Shown here: one piece after another, positions 1 to 10,976 of the stretch | Layout: each line of letters starts with the position of its first letter | Numbering within the stretch: position 1 is the first letter of the stretch | DNA from: Pyropia haitanensis | Taxonomy: Eukaryota > Rhodophyta > Bangiophyceae > Bangiales > Bangiaceae | Assembly (NCBI GenBank): GCA_008729055.1 | Contig: SDUX01000002.1 | Location: 6,797,485-6,861,484 of the forward strand | Length of the DNA: 64,000 bases | Direction of reading: 5' to 3' | Made by a program: the position numbers and the translations under genes | The notes under the pieces: generated by a model | Database searches by the model: none | What the model was told of the DNA's origin: nothing | The model's input: only the letters and a program-made list of their open reading frames with translations

Positions 1-57
1 CCGCCCAGTCGGCCACGCGGGTGGGGGTGCCGACCAGGGGGGCGGGGGGGCGTCCAT
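1..57 (-). CDS. possible 5' end of a gene leaving the left edge
   Basis: On the minus strand an ATG at 57 opens a frame that runs off the window after 19 codons. It begins M-D-A followed by prolines encoded by C-runs. One base out of frame, the same DNA reads PLVGTPTRVADWA, which looks more like protein than the proline-rich frame, so a C-run frame change as in neighbouring genes is possible. The family is not recognisable from so little sequence. It may also be chance coding capacity in GC-rich DNA. Confidence 0.2.
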   Translation of the reverse strand, partial: MDAPPPPWSAPPPAWPTGR

Positions 58-1237
58 GTGCGCGGAGGGTGGGACCAGTGAGGGGGCGCGCGGGGGGGGG
101 GGGGGGGACGGGCACCCAGGATGGGTGTGCGGAACGAGTGCCGAGGAAACGGCCGCACCGGCCGCCGGATGGGTCAACCGAGCGGGGGCGTCGAATTGTC
201 GGGCCCCGCCGGACGTGGGCGTGCCGCTGGGGGGGGACGCGTCGGCCCATTGGGCCGGCGCGGTGCGTCTGAGCGAGCGCCGTGCCTCAGGGCGCCGCGC
301 CAGCGCAGAGCAGGAGCGGTTGGATCCCGCGTTGGTAGCCCCCTTCCCGCTACTCTCTACGGACACCCTTCGCTGCCGGGGAATGCGCCTATGAAAGTCA
401 TCCGCTGCGCTTGTCGCTATTGTGCTTCCGCTAAAAAATGGATGTTGCTCGGACGTGCAGGTGTGGTTTCATTGGTCCAGGCAGCGATTTCGTGCACCTT
501 CACGTACCGTCAACATCCATTTGTTATAAGAAGCACCATATATAGTGGCTGTCTTCGGGCGCCTTCAGCTGGTTGGGCAGCCTAAAGGTGGCTTCCATAT
601 AACGAGACGGATGCAAAAAAAAGCGCAGGAGTGCAGTGCGAGCACCAATCGCGCTCAAACTTGGTCATATCAGTCTATGGTGTCTCCCGACTCCGTAGAA
701 AAAAAAGCAGCTCGCCAAACGCTCTTGTTGTTGTCCATGCGTGGGATATAGGAGAAGTGCACCTGCTCTCGGCTGATCTGGCACCCGTTCTCAGCGATAC
801 ATCGCCCCCATCCGACGTGATCCCGGCCCCCTGCTCCCATCCGACATTCCCTGCCCGAGGCACATGCCGGCCCCGCAAGCGTGCCAACCGCGCTCGAGGC
901 TGTTAGGTGTGTTGAACCCGCAGCGCTTGGCTGCGGCGACATGGTTCGTCTCCAAGACCACACACTCGGGAGGCTGGTCCGTCGACGTCATCGACTGCGG
1001 CGCTACCTACTACTTGCACGTGCCTGTCTGGAAGCTGACTTGGTGGCCATGACGCCCCAGCTACGAGTGTACCTGAGACTTCGTCGGGACGTGCGTCTCG
1101 TTAGACCGCCGCCATCGCATTTTCTCGTTGACCTTCAACATCAATGCCTACAATTGCTGCTCAGCACAACACGTGTCCTACTCCCCGTTCCGAGATCCAC
1201 TTCGTTATGCGAGGCCACATAAGGGTTTTTTCCTTAC

Positions 1238-1305
1238 CAGATCTCGTTAAGCGGAGATTACGTGGCAAACGTGTCAAACGTACAACGAGATCTTAACGAG
1301 ATCTG
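1238..1305. repeat. 14-bp perfect inverted repeat, 40-nt spacer
   Basis: CAGATCTCGTTAAG at 1238-1251 is repeated as its exact reverse complement at 1292-1305. A third partial copy of the same word (acgagatc) lies just before the right arm. It could be a hairpin or the relic of a small inverted-repeat element. No function is evident. Confidence 0.6.
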
Positions 1306-3154
1306 TACCTGCCGAAGCTCTCTTTTGGTGCGAACAGATTCCCGCGATTTCAACTCGCGGAAATCGATGTAAAACGGGTGTTTCTCGTCACGCACCTGCG
1401 CTTCCGGCCGAGTCCCTCCAGTACTGCTACGACGGAAGGAGGGTTTTCTGACGGTCGGAACACATTACCATATGCCTGTTGACACTTTTTTCTGCAGCGC
1501 CGCGAGCCAGAAGGCTGACCTGCGCCGCTGCTGGAGGAAAGCATCAGAAAAAGTGCCTGTTTTTTGGAGCTCGCGCGCGGTATAATTGTTCCCCAGCTGG
1601 GTACGTACGAGCACTTCTGCAAAAAAGTACAGTTGCATTATCTTTCTGAGGTGGATCATGTCTGCGAGGAGACAAAACAGCAAAAGAGGCTCATGCGGCA
1701 GAGCTGTGAGGGGTCAAAGTTGGCTCCTGCTCATCCGTCTCGTTATATGGAATCCACCTTTAGGCCACTCCAATGAGGGGTTTGAAGGCGCACAAGAGGA
1801 CCCTCACACAGCACTCGCGACAAGACAGACGGCGCTTCACACGATGGTCGTGGCTCAATCGATGGAACCTCTTTCTTGACTCACAGAATGGAATTTCGGC
1901 CGCGAAGGAGCGTTGCTGGGATAAAGTCAGCCACAGTCACAGAGGGGTGGGACTATGGAAAAGGGGGGAAACAAAAGGCGGGGGTGGGAAAAGCGATGAG
2001 AGTGGTGGGACCCAAGAGTAGGGGGGAGAAGGCAACGGCGCCCGCGGGTTGGTTACAGCAGGATAGTCACGACGGACGGACGGGAAGCGGGAGAGGACTG
2101 TTCCTTCAATGCAACACAACGGTGGTTGCACGGAGGGCACTCGGAGCATCTTTGGCGGAATTGGGGGCGATCCGTCACTCTCGTTTCCGACCGTTGCACA
2201 ATAGGCCGTTCGTACCGCCGTCGTGTCCGTGGCCACGCCTAGCTAGAGATCCCCGAGTGCGAGCCCACAATGAGTGCAACGGATAGAGGGGGGATGCAGG
2301 TGCCTACCACGTCTCGCGCTCATCTTAAGAGGCGGCTTCTTAGTCCCGTAGTGAGCAGAAACACCAGGGCCGTCTGTTCTTGGCGGATCGATGCGACCTG
2401 GTCAACCGCACCCTGTCCAGCTGGATGCATCCTCTTCCGATCTCTGGTAATTCTCCTTGTAATTGCGCCTTGAGACGGTGGAACTGCCCTTGATCTCGTG
2501 CATGTGCGCCCTTCCTCTTCCCCTCAGGGCGTGTCTTGACGACATCTGGAATGTGTCTGCGAATGCACAAAACACAGGCTGTAATTCCGTGGGCGCACGC
2601 AGCCAGACACGCCCTGTCTTGACGACTAGACAATGTTCACGAGCAATCGTTGGTGACTGGGGGATACGACGGCGAAGGGTGGGCTACCTTCTTGCACACC
2701 ACGATTGCTCGAGGAGAGACGGCGTTCCTGCGGCCGCGCGCACACATCAGGGGTCCACAACGAGTGACATCACACCGTCCGGTCCTGTGCCCGTGCTCAC
2801 CCCTCACGACGAGCTCGTTTTTCTCCTCGAACCGGTATTCTTCCATGTCAGTGTGTAGTCGCTTGCGCAATAGGAGGGGATGAAGGGGGAGGATGACGAC
2901 TGGGACGTCAAGCTGGGAGTGACGACGGCGGTCACGCCTGGATGGTTGGGGGCACCTCGAAATGGAGCCACACTGCTGTGAGCCCGGACCGCTCTCGCAC
3001 TTCGAGTGGGCTGGAGGGGCGAGACCACGGGCTGCAGCGCGCCTCGCAGATCGTGATCTGTCTGTGGACAGCAGGAGGCTGGAGGCTCGGAAAGCCCCGA
3101 AGAGGTTCTCTCGTCTGCCCTTGCGGATCTTGTTTTGCGGCGACGGCGTGTTTT

Positions 3155-3193
3155 TTTGTGGTCGGAAAAACACACTGCATTTCCGACCACAAA
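3155..3193. repeat. hairpin-forming 14-bp inverted repeat
   Basis: TTTGTGGTCGGAAA (3155-3168) and its exact reverse complement (3180-3193) flank an 11-nt loop. A T-run precedes the left arm. The stem is strong, but nothing nearby shows whether it is transcribed. It lies about 340 bases upstream of the next gene. Confidence 0.65.
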
Positions 3194-3536
3194 CGAGGCA
3201 TGTTTGCAACTCGTTTTACTTGAAAATGTCTGAGTAAGTTCTTGTGCCCCAGACGCCCAGCTCATCGAGTGCACGAAGCATGTTTCCTCTTCTAACCAAT
3301 AGGAAAGCTCTCTGCCTCGGTTCTTTGTCTGAGACACGCCCGAGTTCCGCCGTCAAGACGTGCCCTCAGCGACCCTCTTCACGACGCGACGCTCCCTCTG
3401 TTTCGACGCGACGCTCCCTCCGTTACGACGCGGCGCCCTCGGTGCCTCGGCACGGCGCCCCCACCCCCACGGCGCGCCACGCCCCCCAACCCCCCCGTCC
3501 GCCTAGTCCCCGCTCCCGGCGTGCTCCTTCCCCACC

Positions 3537-4063
3537 ATGGCCGCGTTTGTACCCCCCGCCGTGGCGGTCGCCACCGCCGGCGGCGGCGGCGGCGGCACCC
3601 CCCGCGGCCAGTCCCGGCTGGGGGGCGGGCGCGGCGCCGCGCCCCCCCCCTCAAGGCTGCGGCGGCGGCCGCGGCCGCCAAGTGCGCAGACCCCCCCCCC
3701 CCGGCGGGCGGCATCCCCCTCGCGGTACCACCCCCCGCCCCCCCCCCCCCCCCCCACCCGCCGATGCTCTCCCCCGCACTGGCGGCGGCGATCGCCGCGG
3801 CGGCCCCCGCGGACGCCCCCCGCGTCACGCACCTGACCGACGCAAGCCTCTTCCCCGGCGCCACCCACACGCACATCCGCGTGCACACGGCCGCGGCGGG
3901 CGTGGCGTACCTGGCGAAGGTCAACATGCGGGCGGGGGCGGCGGCGGTGCTGGCGGGGGAGGCAGCCAGCCTGGGCGCGTTTCAGGGGGCGCCCCTGCGG
4001 GTGCCGACGCCGTTCGCGGTTGGCACCGTGCCCGCTGCTGGCGACGGCAGCGACGGCGGCAAC

Positions 4064-4101
<38 letters not shown>

Positions 4102-4880
4102 AGGTGACGGCGGCGGCGCGTTTCTGCTGATGGAGTGGGTGGAGCTGCTCCCGTTTGGCGCGTCCATCCCGTCGGTGCAGGCGGCTCTGGGCACCGCCCT
4201 CGCCGCCACCCACGCGGAAGTCACCGCCCCCGACGGCGGGTACGGCTTTGGCGTGCCGACCTACCTGGGCGCCACCGCCCTCGACAACAGCCGGTCCGAC
4301 GACTGGGCCGAGTTTTTCCTCCGCCGCCGGCTGGCGCCCGCCCTCGCCGCCGCCACCGCCGCGCACGGCGGCGGCGGGACGGGCACCAACGCCGAGTCGG
4401 CGGCCGCCCTCTCCCGCGCCGCCGCCGCGCTGCTCGCGCACGACGGCGCGGCGGTGCGGGCGGTGCTGGGCGCGGGCCGCGGCGGGCTGCCGCCGCGGCC
4501 GTCGCTCCTCCACGGCGACCTGTGGGCGGGCAATGTCGGGGCGGTGGCGCCGGCGCGGGAGCCGCTCGCGGTGGACCCGGCGTCGTGGTATGGCGACGCG
4601 GAGTTTGACCTGGCCGTCAGCCGGCTGTACGGCGCGCTCGGCGCGCCGTTTGCGGCCGCGTACGCGGCGGCCGCGGGCTGGGGCCGCCGCGGTGAGGGCG
4701 CCGCCGCCGCGGGCGGGCGCGCGCTCCGCGGCCGCCTGTACACGGCGTACCAGTCGGTGAACCAGCTGAACTTGCACGGCGCGGGGTACGGGCGGGAGGG
4801 GGGGGGGGGGGGGGGGGGAGTACGAGCGCGCCGTGCGGTTGCTAGGGGAGGTGGTCAGGGGGGCGCAGGACGTGATGTGA
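3537..4880 (+). CDS. fructosamine-3-kinase family protein (ketosamine kinase), two homopolymer frame breaks
   Basis: This enzyme family phosphorylates ketosamines on glycated proteins, a protein-repair reaction. The kinase core is clear. It has an AKVN lysine strand, a helix-C glutamate, a long Gly insert, WVELL hinge-like sequence, GFGVPTYLG, and DDWAEFFLRRRLAPAL. It then shows the catalytic HGDLWAGN loop (about 4513-4536) and the metal-binding DPASWYGDAEFDLA. The chosen start at 3537 has an excellent context (caccATGG) and gives an Ala/Gly N-terminus of about 35 residues that could be a plastid or mitochondrial presequence. The frame then switches at a nine-C run (3642-3650). After a 21-G run (4798-4818) the original frame goes astray, while the +1 frame reads EYERAVRLLGEVVRGAQDVM and stops at 4880, a convincing natural C-terminus. 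An internal ATG at 3764 would give a core-only protein. Family assignment is firm and the exact start is not. Confidence 0.85.
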
Positions 4881-5599
4881 GGGTGTTGGGGGGGGTGCAG
4901 GGGAAAGGGGTGGGGGCGGGGGGGGGGCCCGGCCTGGGTTGGGGCGCTCTGTCAAGGGGGGTTGGGATGGGCGGGTGACTGGTGCGCTCCGTTTTCACAC
5001 TTGGTTCCGTGGCGAGTGGCCGTCGCGCCGCGGCGCCCGCGACGCGGCGACGTCGGGTGGCAATGGTGGCGGGCGGGGCAGCCGCGCCGCCGCCCGCTCC
5101 CTCCCACCCCCCACCCCGCCACCCGCGTCACCCCCCCTACGGGCATGTGGGGCTGGGTGCGCCTGCCCCCAGGGCGGGCGCCCTCCTGTGGCTCGCCGCG
5201 ACGCCGCTGCGGCCCCCGCCGCCGCCCCGCCGCCGCCGCGAGTGCCGCCGCCGCCGCCACTGCGGGCAGAGCGTGGCGCGGGGGGGGGGAGAAAAAACGG
5301 GCCTTTTGTTTGGTCGTTTGTGGGGGCGGGGGAGCCCACGTTCCCACCCCTCCCCCTTCCGCCCCCGGCCACGGCTGGCGGCCGTGTCGCCGCGAGTGCA
5401 GTCGGGCGTGGGCCGCCCGCGCCGCCGCGGTGTGCTGCCCCGCCGTCGGCAGCCGCCACGCGCGGACACCGCGGGGCGCGGCGCAGGGGGGCCAGCGCCC
5501 GCGGCTGCGCGGGTGACGCCGCCGCGATGCGCCGTGGCCGTGACGCGGGAAACCACCCCAGCCATCCCTCTCAACTCCTCTCTCCCCTCCCCACCCACG
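4881..5599. other. convergent 3' intergenic region
   Basis: This lies between the 3' end of the kinase-like gene (+) and the 3' end of poly(A) polymerase (-). It is GC-rich with G- and C-runs. I see no conserved coding frame, poly(A) signal of standard form or RNA gene. Confidence 0.4.
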
Positions 5600-8500
5600 T
5601 TACGGTCTCCTGGGTGCCGGCGTCGCCACCACCGCCGCCGCTTGGCTGTCAGCGGGCGCGGTCGGCATGTTTGCCCCCCCTCCCCCAGCGGCCCCTCCTC
5701 CCCCCTTCCGCCCAGTCTCCATGCGGGCGCGCTTCTCCCCGCGGCCGTTTGCCGCCTCGTCGTCGAGCGCGGCCTGAACGGCCGTCGCGCTGCACCCGCC
5801 GTTGGCCGCGCTGCCCCGGCCGGCGGGGGGGGGATCCGCGTCACCCACCTCGCCGCCACCTCCGACACCGCTGCCGCCGCCCGCACCCCAGGGCGCACCA
5901 CCACCACCGTCATTGCCACCACCGCCACCGCCACCACCACCACCGCTCGAGGCGCCAGAAGGCGGCCGCCGGGGGGACGCGCCAGCCACCACGGCAGAGT
6001 AGGACAAGAGGGGCCGGCCGGCCGGCGGCGCGGGCGGGGACGCTGCGCCCGCCGCGCCGGCCGGCGGCGGGGGCGGTGGAGGGGGCGCCCCGCCGCCAGC
6101 CGTCCCTGCCGCCGCAGTAGCGGGCACACCGGCTGCCGGGGGTGGGGGAGGGGGCACAACCCCCGGAGAGGCGGGCATTGCAGTCGCTGCCGGCGCCAGC
6201 GCAACGGCGCCGGCGCCTCGACGTGGCGCCGACGGCCCGCCCCCCCCGCCCCCGTCGCCTCCACCGCCGCTACTACCACCACCGCCGCCGCTACCACTAG
6301 GTGGCGCGGCGGGTGGCGCGGCGGGTGGCACGGCGGGTGGCCGCGCACCCGCCGCGCCCCCCCCCGCCAATGGGAGCGGCGGGATGCCCGGCACCGCCCC
6401 CCCCGCCGGCGCACCCGCCGCGTAGGCGGCCGCCGCGGCCGCGGCGGCTGCCGATGCGTTGGCGGCAGCGTAGAGCGGCGGCACCCCCGCCACGACCGGC
6501 ACGGCGGCGGAACCCCCACCACCGTTCCCCGCGGCGGCAGCGGCCGGGGCAGCGGCACCCGGCGGCGGTGCTGCCAGGCCGCCGCCGCCACCGACGCCGC
6601 CGCCACCGACGCCGCCGCCACCGACGCCGCCGCCACCGACGCCGCCGCCACCGACGCCGCCGCCACCGACGCCGCCGCCACCGACGCCGCCGCCACCGCT
6701 GCTACCGCCGCCGCCGGTGCGGAGACCCCCCTGTGGGGGCGTTCCAAACGGCGGGAGGAGGTAGGAGCCCAGCGCGAGCGGCAGTGGCGGGTGGTGACTC
6801 ACGACGGGCGGCGGCGGCGGTGGGCCACCCCCCCCTCGCGCCGCCGCCCCTCGCGCCGGCGACGGGTGAGCGGACGGCGGCGGGGGGGGCAGCGGCGCGC
6901 CCGTCCGGCCACCGCCACCCGCCGCGGCAGCCGCCACCGCCGCCGCCACCGCCGCACGCGACACGGCTGCTGAGTGCGTTGCGGCCGCCGCGGACGCGGC
7001 GGCGGCCGACGCGGCGGCCAGGGAGGGGGCGAGCGGCACACCAGCGCCGAGCGGTGGTACACCACCGCCGGCTAGTGGCCCAGCGCCGACGCCGGCAGCA
7101 ACCGGGCTGGCGGCCAAAGCGGCGCCGCCACCCGCCCCTCCTACCCCCCCCGCCACCGGCGTGCCCGGTGACACGGCCAGCAGGCTCCGTCGTCGAAGCT
7201 CCTTCTTGCGCTTCTTGGAGGCAGAGACGGCTTTCAGTCCCCGCCCATAGACGCTTTCCGTCGCTGCCGCCGGGAGGTCCTTACGCTTGACGTGCGCGAC
7301 CGACACGGCCATCGCGTCAGTGCGGTCTGGCCATGCGGTCACCAGCCCAATCCACTCGTCCACCGGCCGCGTAATGTCGACCGACCGGTGGAGCTCCGGG
7401 AGGGCGGGCCCGCCGCCGAGGGCCCCCCCCACACTCCCATCCAGGCGGCCCGCCTTGGACACGTAGAAGTCTAGGCCGAAAAAGAAGGTGTTCCCGCAGC
7501 CCGGCGGGTAGGCCGACGCGCACACAAACTCAGAGGGGAAGGGGTAGACGGCCACGCGGGGAACCGCCTCGAGGCGCTGGACAAAAATGCGGAGCTTGGC
7601 CTCCACCCACCCCCGCCAGCGCGTCTGGGCGGCGGGCTCGGCGGCAAAGACGTCGATCTGCAGGAAGTGCTGGTGCTGGGAAAAAAAGTCGACCGGCTCA
7701 AACAGCTTTTGCCATGCAACGACCGCCGCCGACACAGGGATTGCAGAGGGGGACAGCGGGGGGAGGGGTGAGGAATGGAGGGAGGCGGCGGGGGGGGTGT
7801 CCGGCAGGGCGCCCAGCGGCAGGGGGGCGCCAGAGGGTGGCTGCCCTAGCGGGAGCCCGGACGGAGAGACCACCCCAGCAGGGAGGGCCATACCCACCGC
7901 CTCCGGGGGGGGAGGGACGCCGGGCGGGACGCCGGGCACCACCCCATTGACGGCCATCCCACCAACACCGCTGCTGCCTCCACCACGCCCGCCGCCACTG
8001 CCGCCGCCACCGCCCGGGTCGTACAGGGCGGGGGAGGCGCCCGGCACAGAGATGGCCATTGGGTCGTTGCTGCTGTCTGCCGGCGGCGACGCCGGAACGG
8101 CGTCAACGGGCGTCGCAGCGGTGGCAGCAGCGGGCGCGGTGATGGAGGCAGCGGCGGCAGGGCCGGCGGTGGTGGCGGCCGCAACCCCCACCCCCCCCGC
8201 CCCTCCCACCCCTCCCAGTGTCGACGAGGCGGCCGCTTCATAAATAGCGTCCATAAACCGGTTCCCCCGCGCAATCTCATTCTGCACCACCCGCAACGTC
8301 GACAGCGACACGTTGTGCGTCGTGTTCATCGACGGGTAGGACGGGGTGACGACCGGCATCAGGTGGCGAGCGTCTTGGATGTTGAGCCGTGGGTTCCACA
8401 ACTTGAAGCCGAGCGCCGGGGCGCCCGAGGAGATTGCCACCAACAGCACCGGGTTGGGCCACCGCCACTGCTCATACACACGGAAGAAGCGGGAGAGGAG

Positions 8501-9337
8501 GGTGGCGGGCGCGGCCCGGGGGTAGAGCTGGCACACCCGCGCGACGAGGATGGCCCACGCCACTCCCCCCAGGTAGCCGAGGACGTTGGAGTACACGGCC
8601 CGCCGCTTGGCCCAGTGCTTGACAGCCCGGAGGGTGGTGCGGAAGTTGGGGATATGCGGCACGAGGTGGAGGATGGCGTCGGTGACACGGACGCCATTGA
8701 TGGAGCGCTGGGTGCCATCGTCCAGGTTGCGGAGGATGCCATCGTCGAGGATGTCGAGCGTGGGCGGCAGCACCTCGAGCTGCAGGCACGCCACCAGCAG
8801 GTCAATCTCCACCCCCCCATACACAAACTTGATGACCGGCACGTATGCCTCGGCGACGGCGATAATGTCGCTCGCCTCGGGGTCGTCGCGGAGCATCTCG
8901 ACGAGCACGTGCTCCCGTGGCGGCGGCACCACCCCCGCCTCGGGCATGCCAAACACGTCCCGCCGCCGGTCCACGTGCCGCGGCGCAACGGCGAGCGTAT
9001 CAATGTCCGCGCCCGGGCCGCTGACGCCTAGCCGGTAGCTCCCAAACGTCAGGATGCGGGCGCCCGTCGCGGCCGCCGCGTCGGGCGGCAGGCCCTGCGC
9101 CACCGACACGCGGTACACCCACTGGGCGACGAGGCGGGAGAGCTTGGCGAGCACCGCCTCCCGGTGTGCCGTCTCGGCGGCGGACTCGTACAGGCCGGCG
9201 CCGCGGAGTGCCACGTCCAGGTCCACCGACAGCTGCGAGTCGAGGGCCTCGGGGGGGGCCAGCGAGATGGGCTCCGTCACCCCGTACGTGGGCGGGGGAA
9301 CGGCGGTGGCCGCTGCGGCCGCCGCAGCAGCCTCCAT
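5600..9337 (-). CDS. PAP: nuclear poly(A) polymerase (canonical PAP)
   Basis: The product adds poly(A) tails to nuclear pre-mRNAs with the cleavage and polyadenylation machinery. The 1245-residue frame has no internal break or visible intron. It opens with a short Ala run, then the PAP signature YGVTEPIS at residues 18-25. The nucleotidyltransferase core has FGS at 98-100, catalytic Asp111 and Asp113 in GADIDTL, and a third Asp179 in VEIDLL. The central domain carries NGVRVTDAIL and the hallmark region around AVKHWAKRRAVYSNVLGYLGG. The RNA-binding domain follows after a Ser/Gly linker (FEPVDFFSQHQHFLQID). A basic NLS-like segment (KKRKKELRRR) comes next. The last roughly 550 residues are a Gly/Pro/Ala-rich tail far longer than in animal or plant enzymes. 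It includes a VGGGG array encoded by a 15-bp microsatellite near 6590-6700. The ATG at 9337 precedes the conserved N-terminus closely. Confidence 0.95.
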   Translation of the reverse strand: MEAAAAAAAATAVPPPTYGVTEPISLAPPEALDSQLSVDLDVALRGAGLYESAAETAHREAVLAKLSRLVAQWVYRVSVAQGLPPDAAAATGARILTFGSYRLGVSGPGADIDTLAVAPRHVDRRRDVFGMPEAGVVPPPREHVLVEMLRDDPEASDIIAVAEAYVPVIKFVYGGVEIDLLVACLQLEVLPPTLDILDDGILRNLDDGTQRSINGVRVTDAILHLVPHIPNFRTTLRAVKHWAKRRAVYSNVLGYLGGVAWAILVARVCQLYPRAAPATLLSRFFRVYEQWRWPNPVLLVAISSGAPALGFKLWNPRLNIQDARHLMPVVTPSYPSMNTTHNVSLSTLRVVQNEIARGNRFMDAIYEAAASSTLGGVGGAGGVGVAAATTAGPAAAASITAPAAATAATPVDAVPASPPADSSNDPMAISVPGASPALYDPGGGGGSGGGRGGGSSGVGGMAVNGVVPGVPPGVPPPPEAVGMALPAGVVSPSGLPLGQPPSGAPLPLGALPDTPPAASLHSSPLPPLSPSAIPVSAAVVAWQKLFEPVDFFSQHQHFLQIDVFAAEPAAQTRWRGWVEAKLRIFVQRLEAVPRVAVYPFPSEFVCASAYPPGCGNTFFFGLDFYVSKAGRLDGSVGGALGGGPALPELHRSVDITRPVDEWIGLVTAWPDRTDAMAVSVAHVKRKDLPAAATESVYGRGLKAVSASKKRKKELRRRSLLAVSPGTPVAGGVGGAGGGAALAASPVAAGVGAGPLAGGGVPPLGAGVPLAPSLAAASAAAASAAAATHSAAVSRAAVAAAVAAAAAGGGGRTGAPLPPPPPSAHPSPARGAAARGGGGPPPPPPVVSHHPPLPLALGSYLLPPFGTPPQGGLRTGGGGSSGGGGVGGGGVGGGGVGGGGVGGGGVGGGGVGGGGVGGGGGLAAPPPGAAAPAAAAAGNGGGGSAAVPVVAGVPPLYAAANASAAAAAAAAAYAAGAPAGGAVPGIPPLPLAGGGAAGARPPAVPPAAPPAAPPSGSGGGGGSSGGGGDGGGGGGPSAPRRGAGAVALAPAATAMPASPGVVPPPPPPAAGVPATAAAGTAGGGAPPPPPPPPAGAAGAASPPAPPAGRPLLSYSAVVAGASPRRPPSGASSGGGGGGGGGGNDGGGGAPWGAGGGSGVGGGGEVGDADPPPAGRGSAANGGCSATAVQAALDDEAANGRGEKRARMETGRKGGGGAAGGGGANMPTAPADSQAAAVVATPAPRRP
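6590..6700. repeat. 15-bp microsatellite coding VGGGG
   Basis: About seven tandem copies of ccgccgccaccgacg lie inside the poly(A) polymerase tail. On the minus strand they encode repeated Val-Gly-Gly-Gly-Gly. The period is a multiple of three, so copy-number change would not break the frame. Confidence 0.85.
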
Positions 9338-10976
9338 GGCGAGAGGGAAAGTGGCAGGTGGGGCGACAGAAGGGGAGGGGGGGAAGGGAGGGGGTGGGCG
9401 CCCGCCTGCGCCACGTGCTCAAGGAGAGAGGAACCAGCGGGCGCGAGTAGACGGAGAAGACCGAGACAAGCGCGTCGCGCAGCTGCCAGCACCAACCCGC
9501 CAGCGGTCGCCGGTGCCAAGCCGCCGGGAACACCTGCGCACGCAGTGGATGACGGCGGCGGTGGCGGCAGCAGCGGCACCAACGGCGACCAATGGGTCCG
9601 CCCCCACCGCCTCCTCCAACCCCGCCGCGACGATCGTCCCGGTACTCGCCCGCTCACCGTCACAGCCAACGACACCACACCAGGTCCCCAAAACGAAGAG
9701 AGAAAAGAAAAAAAAAAAAAGCGGGTGGGGCGGAGCGGCAGACCCGCAGGCGTGCCCAGCCGTTGTCGTCGACCACGCCTCCCCGGGGCGCGGTCACGTC
9801 CTCGTCCTCCGCCGCCCCCCCCTTGTCGTCGCAAGACGACCCGCCGCCAGGCTGGTCGTCCCCCCCGCCCCGCCGCTTGCCGCCGCCACACCCCGCCGTC
9901 GCTGGCGCGGCGCGCGCTGGCGCGGCGTGGGAGGGCGGCGGATGGCCACCGCACGGCCGCCCGCCCCCCCCCCACGACCCGACCCCCCCACGTGTGCCTG
10001 CCACGCGGACCAATTCATTCTTGACCAGACACGGAATGGGATGGCACAATGCGTGGGAGGCGGCCTCCGCTCTCCAGCGGTGCACTGCGCGCCCATTTCA
10101 AACAAGTCGACGACGCGCAATGGAAGAAGTAACTTTATTGATGCAGAATTTTGCGTCCATGCAGGGGGGGGTACCGCCTAGTGGCAGCGGGCGCGACGAC
10201 CGTGGCACCATGCGAGCCCAGGAGGGGAGGGGGGGGGGGGAGAAGGGAGCAGGCGACGCCAGCCCCCGCCGCGTCAACGCCATGCCCGAGAGGGGAGAGC
10301 GGGGCGGGGCGAGTGCGCCCGCCCAGTGGCGCGCATTGTGGGAGCGCCGAAGGGGCGCCGCCACTGCCGGCCGCCGACGACCTGGCAGGGGGCCGCCGTC
10401 GGCAGTGGTTTCACCCGCGGGGGGGACGGCAGGGGGGGCGGAATGGCGCTGTCGCCGCACCACCGCGTGGGGCCGACGCCGCCGCGCTGACGCACGGCGT
10501 TGCGGGTCGGTGCGTTGTCGTCGTGACGCCACTGTCTAGCGGCCGCGGTCGTAGGCGGTGCGCCAGGAGGAGGCGGGGGGGGGGGTGACGTCGCGGCGGC
10601 GTGCGCCAAGGCGCGCGCCGCCGTCAGGCCGTGACGCCGCCGCGCCGTGCGGCGCCGCGCCGCGCTGTGCCGCCCCGCGCCGCACCGCCAACCGACGCGC
10701 GACGGCTGCGCGTGGCGGCCCGCTCGCCCGCCCGCGCGCTGCCGCTACCGCACACGCGAGCGGCCGCCGGGTGTTTGCGCGGCCACCCACGCGGCCACCC
10801 CCCCCCCATCAACCTCTGCGTAGCGATATCGAGGCGTGGTTTGGCGGTCGAGGCGCTGGGGGGGGCGGGGGGGCGGTGGTGGACGACGGGCGGCGGTGGG
10901 GGTCCCTCCCGGCGTGGGGGGGGGGGGGCATGCCCCCCACCGCGGCGGCGGCGGGCGGGAGCCGCCGGCGCGGCGC
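9338..10976. other. intergenic region upstream of poly(A) polymerase and the GW-repeat gene
   Basis: This 1.6-kb region separates two divergent genes. The first part is the likely poly(A) polymerase promoter. An AATAAA hexamer on the minus strand (complement of 10133-10138) could end a minus-strand transcript from 10.2-10.6 kb, but no convincing protein is seen there. The remainder is GC-rich low-complexity sequence. The true start of the GW-repeat gene may lie at its right end. Confidence 0.35.

Larger units (their letters stand above)
58..3536. other. gene-poor stretch, AT-richer from about 350
   Basis: No reading frame here resembles a known protein, and the short open frames on both strands have no convincing composition. 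GC content drops after about 350. A TATA-like run (atatata) lies near 537-543. Two perfect 14-bp inverted repeats occur at 1238-1305 and 3155-3193 and are listed separately. The last 300 bases become GC-rich and pyrimidine-rich ahead of the kinase-like gene, like other upstream regions in this window. Confidence 0.5.

Noticed and set aside
3503..4777. Minus-strand 424-codon frame opposite the kinase-like gene
   Set aside because: Arg/Gly-rich shadow of a GC-rich coding strand with no domain, while the plus strand has a complete kinase core.
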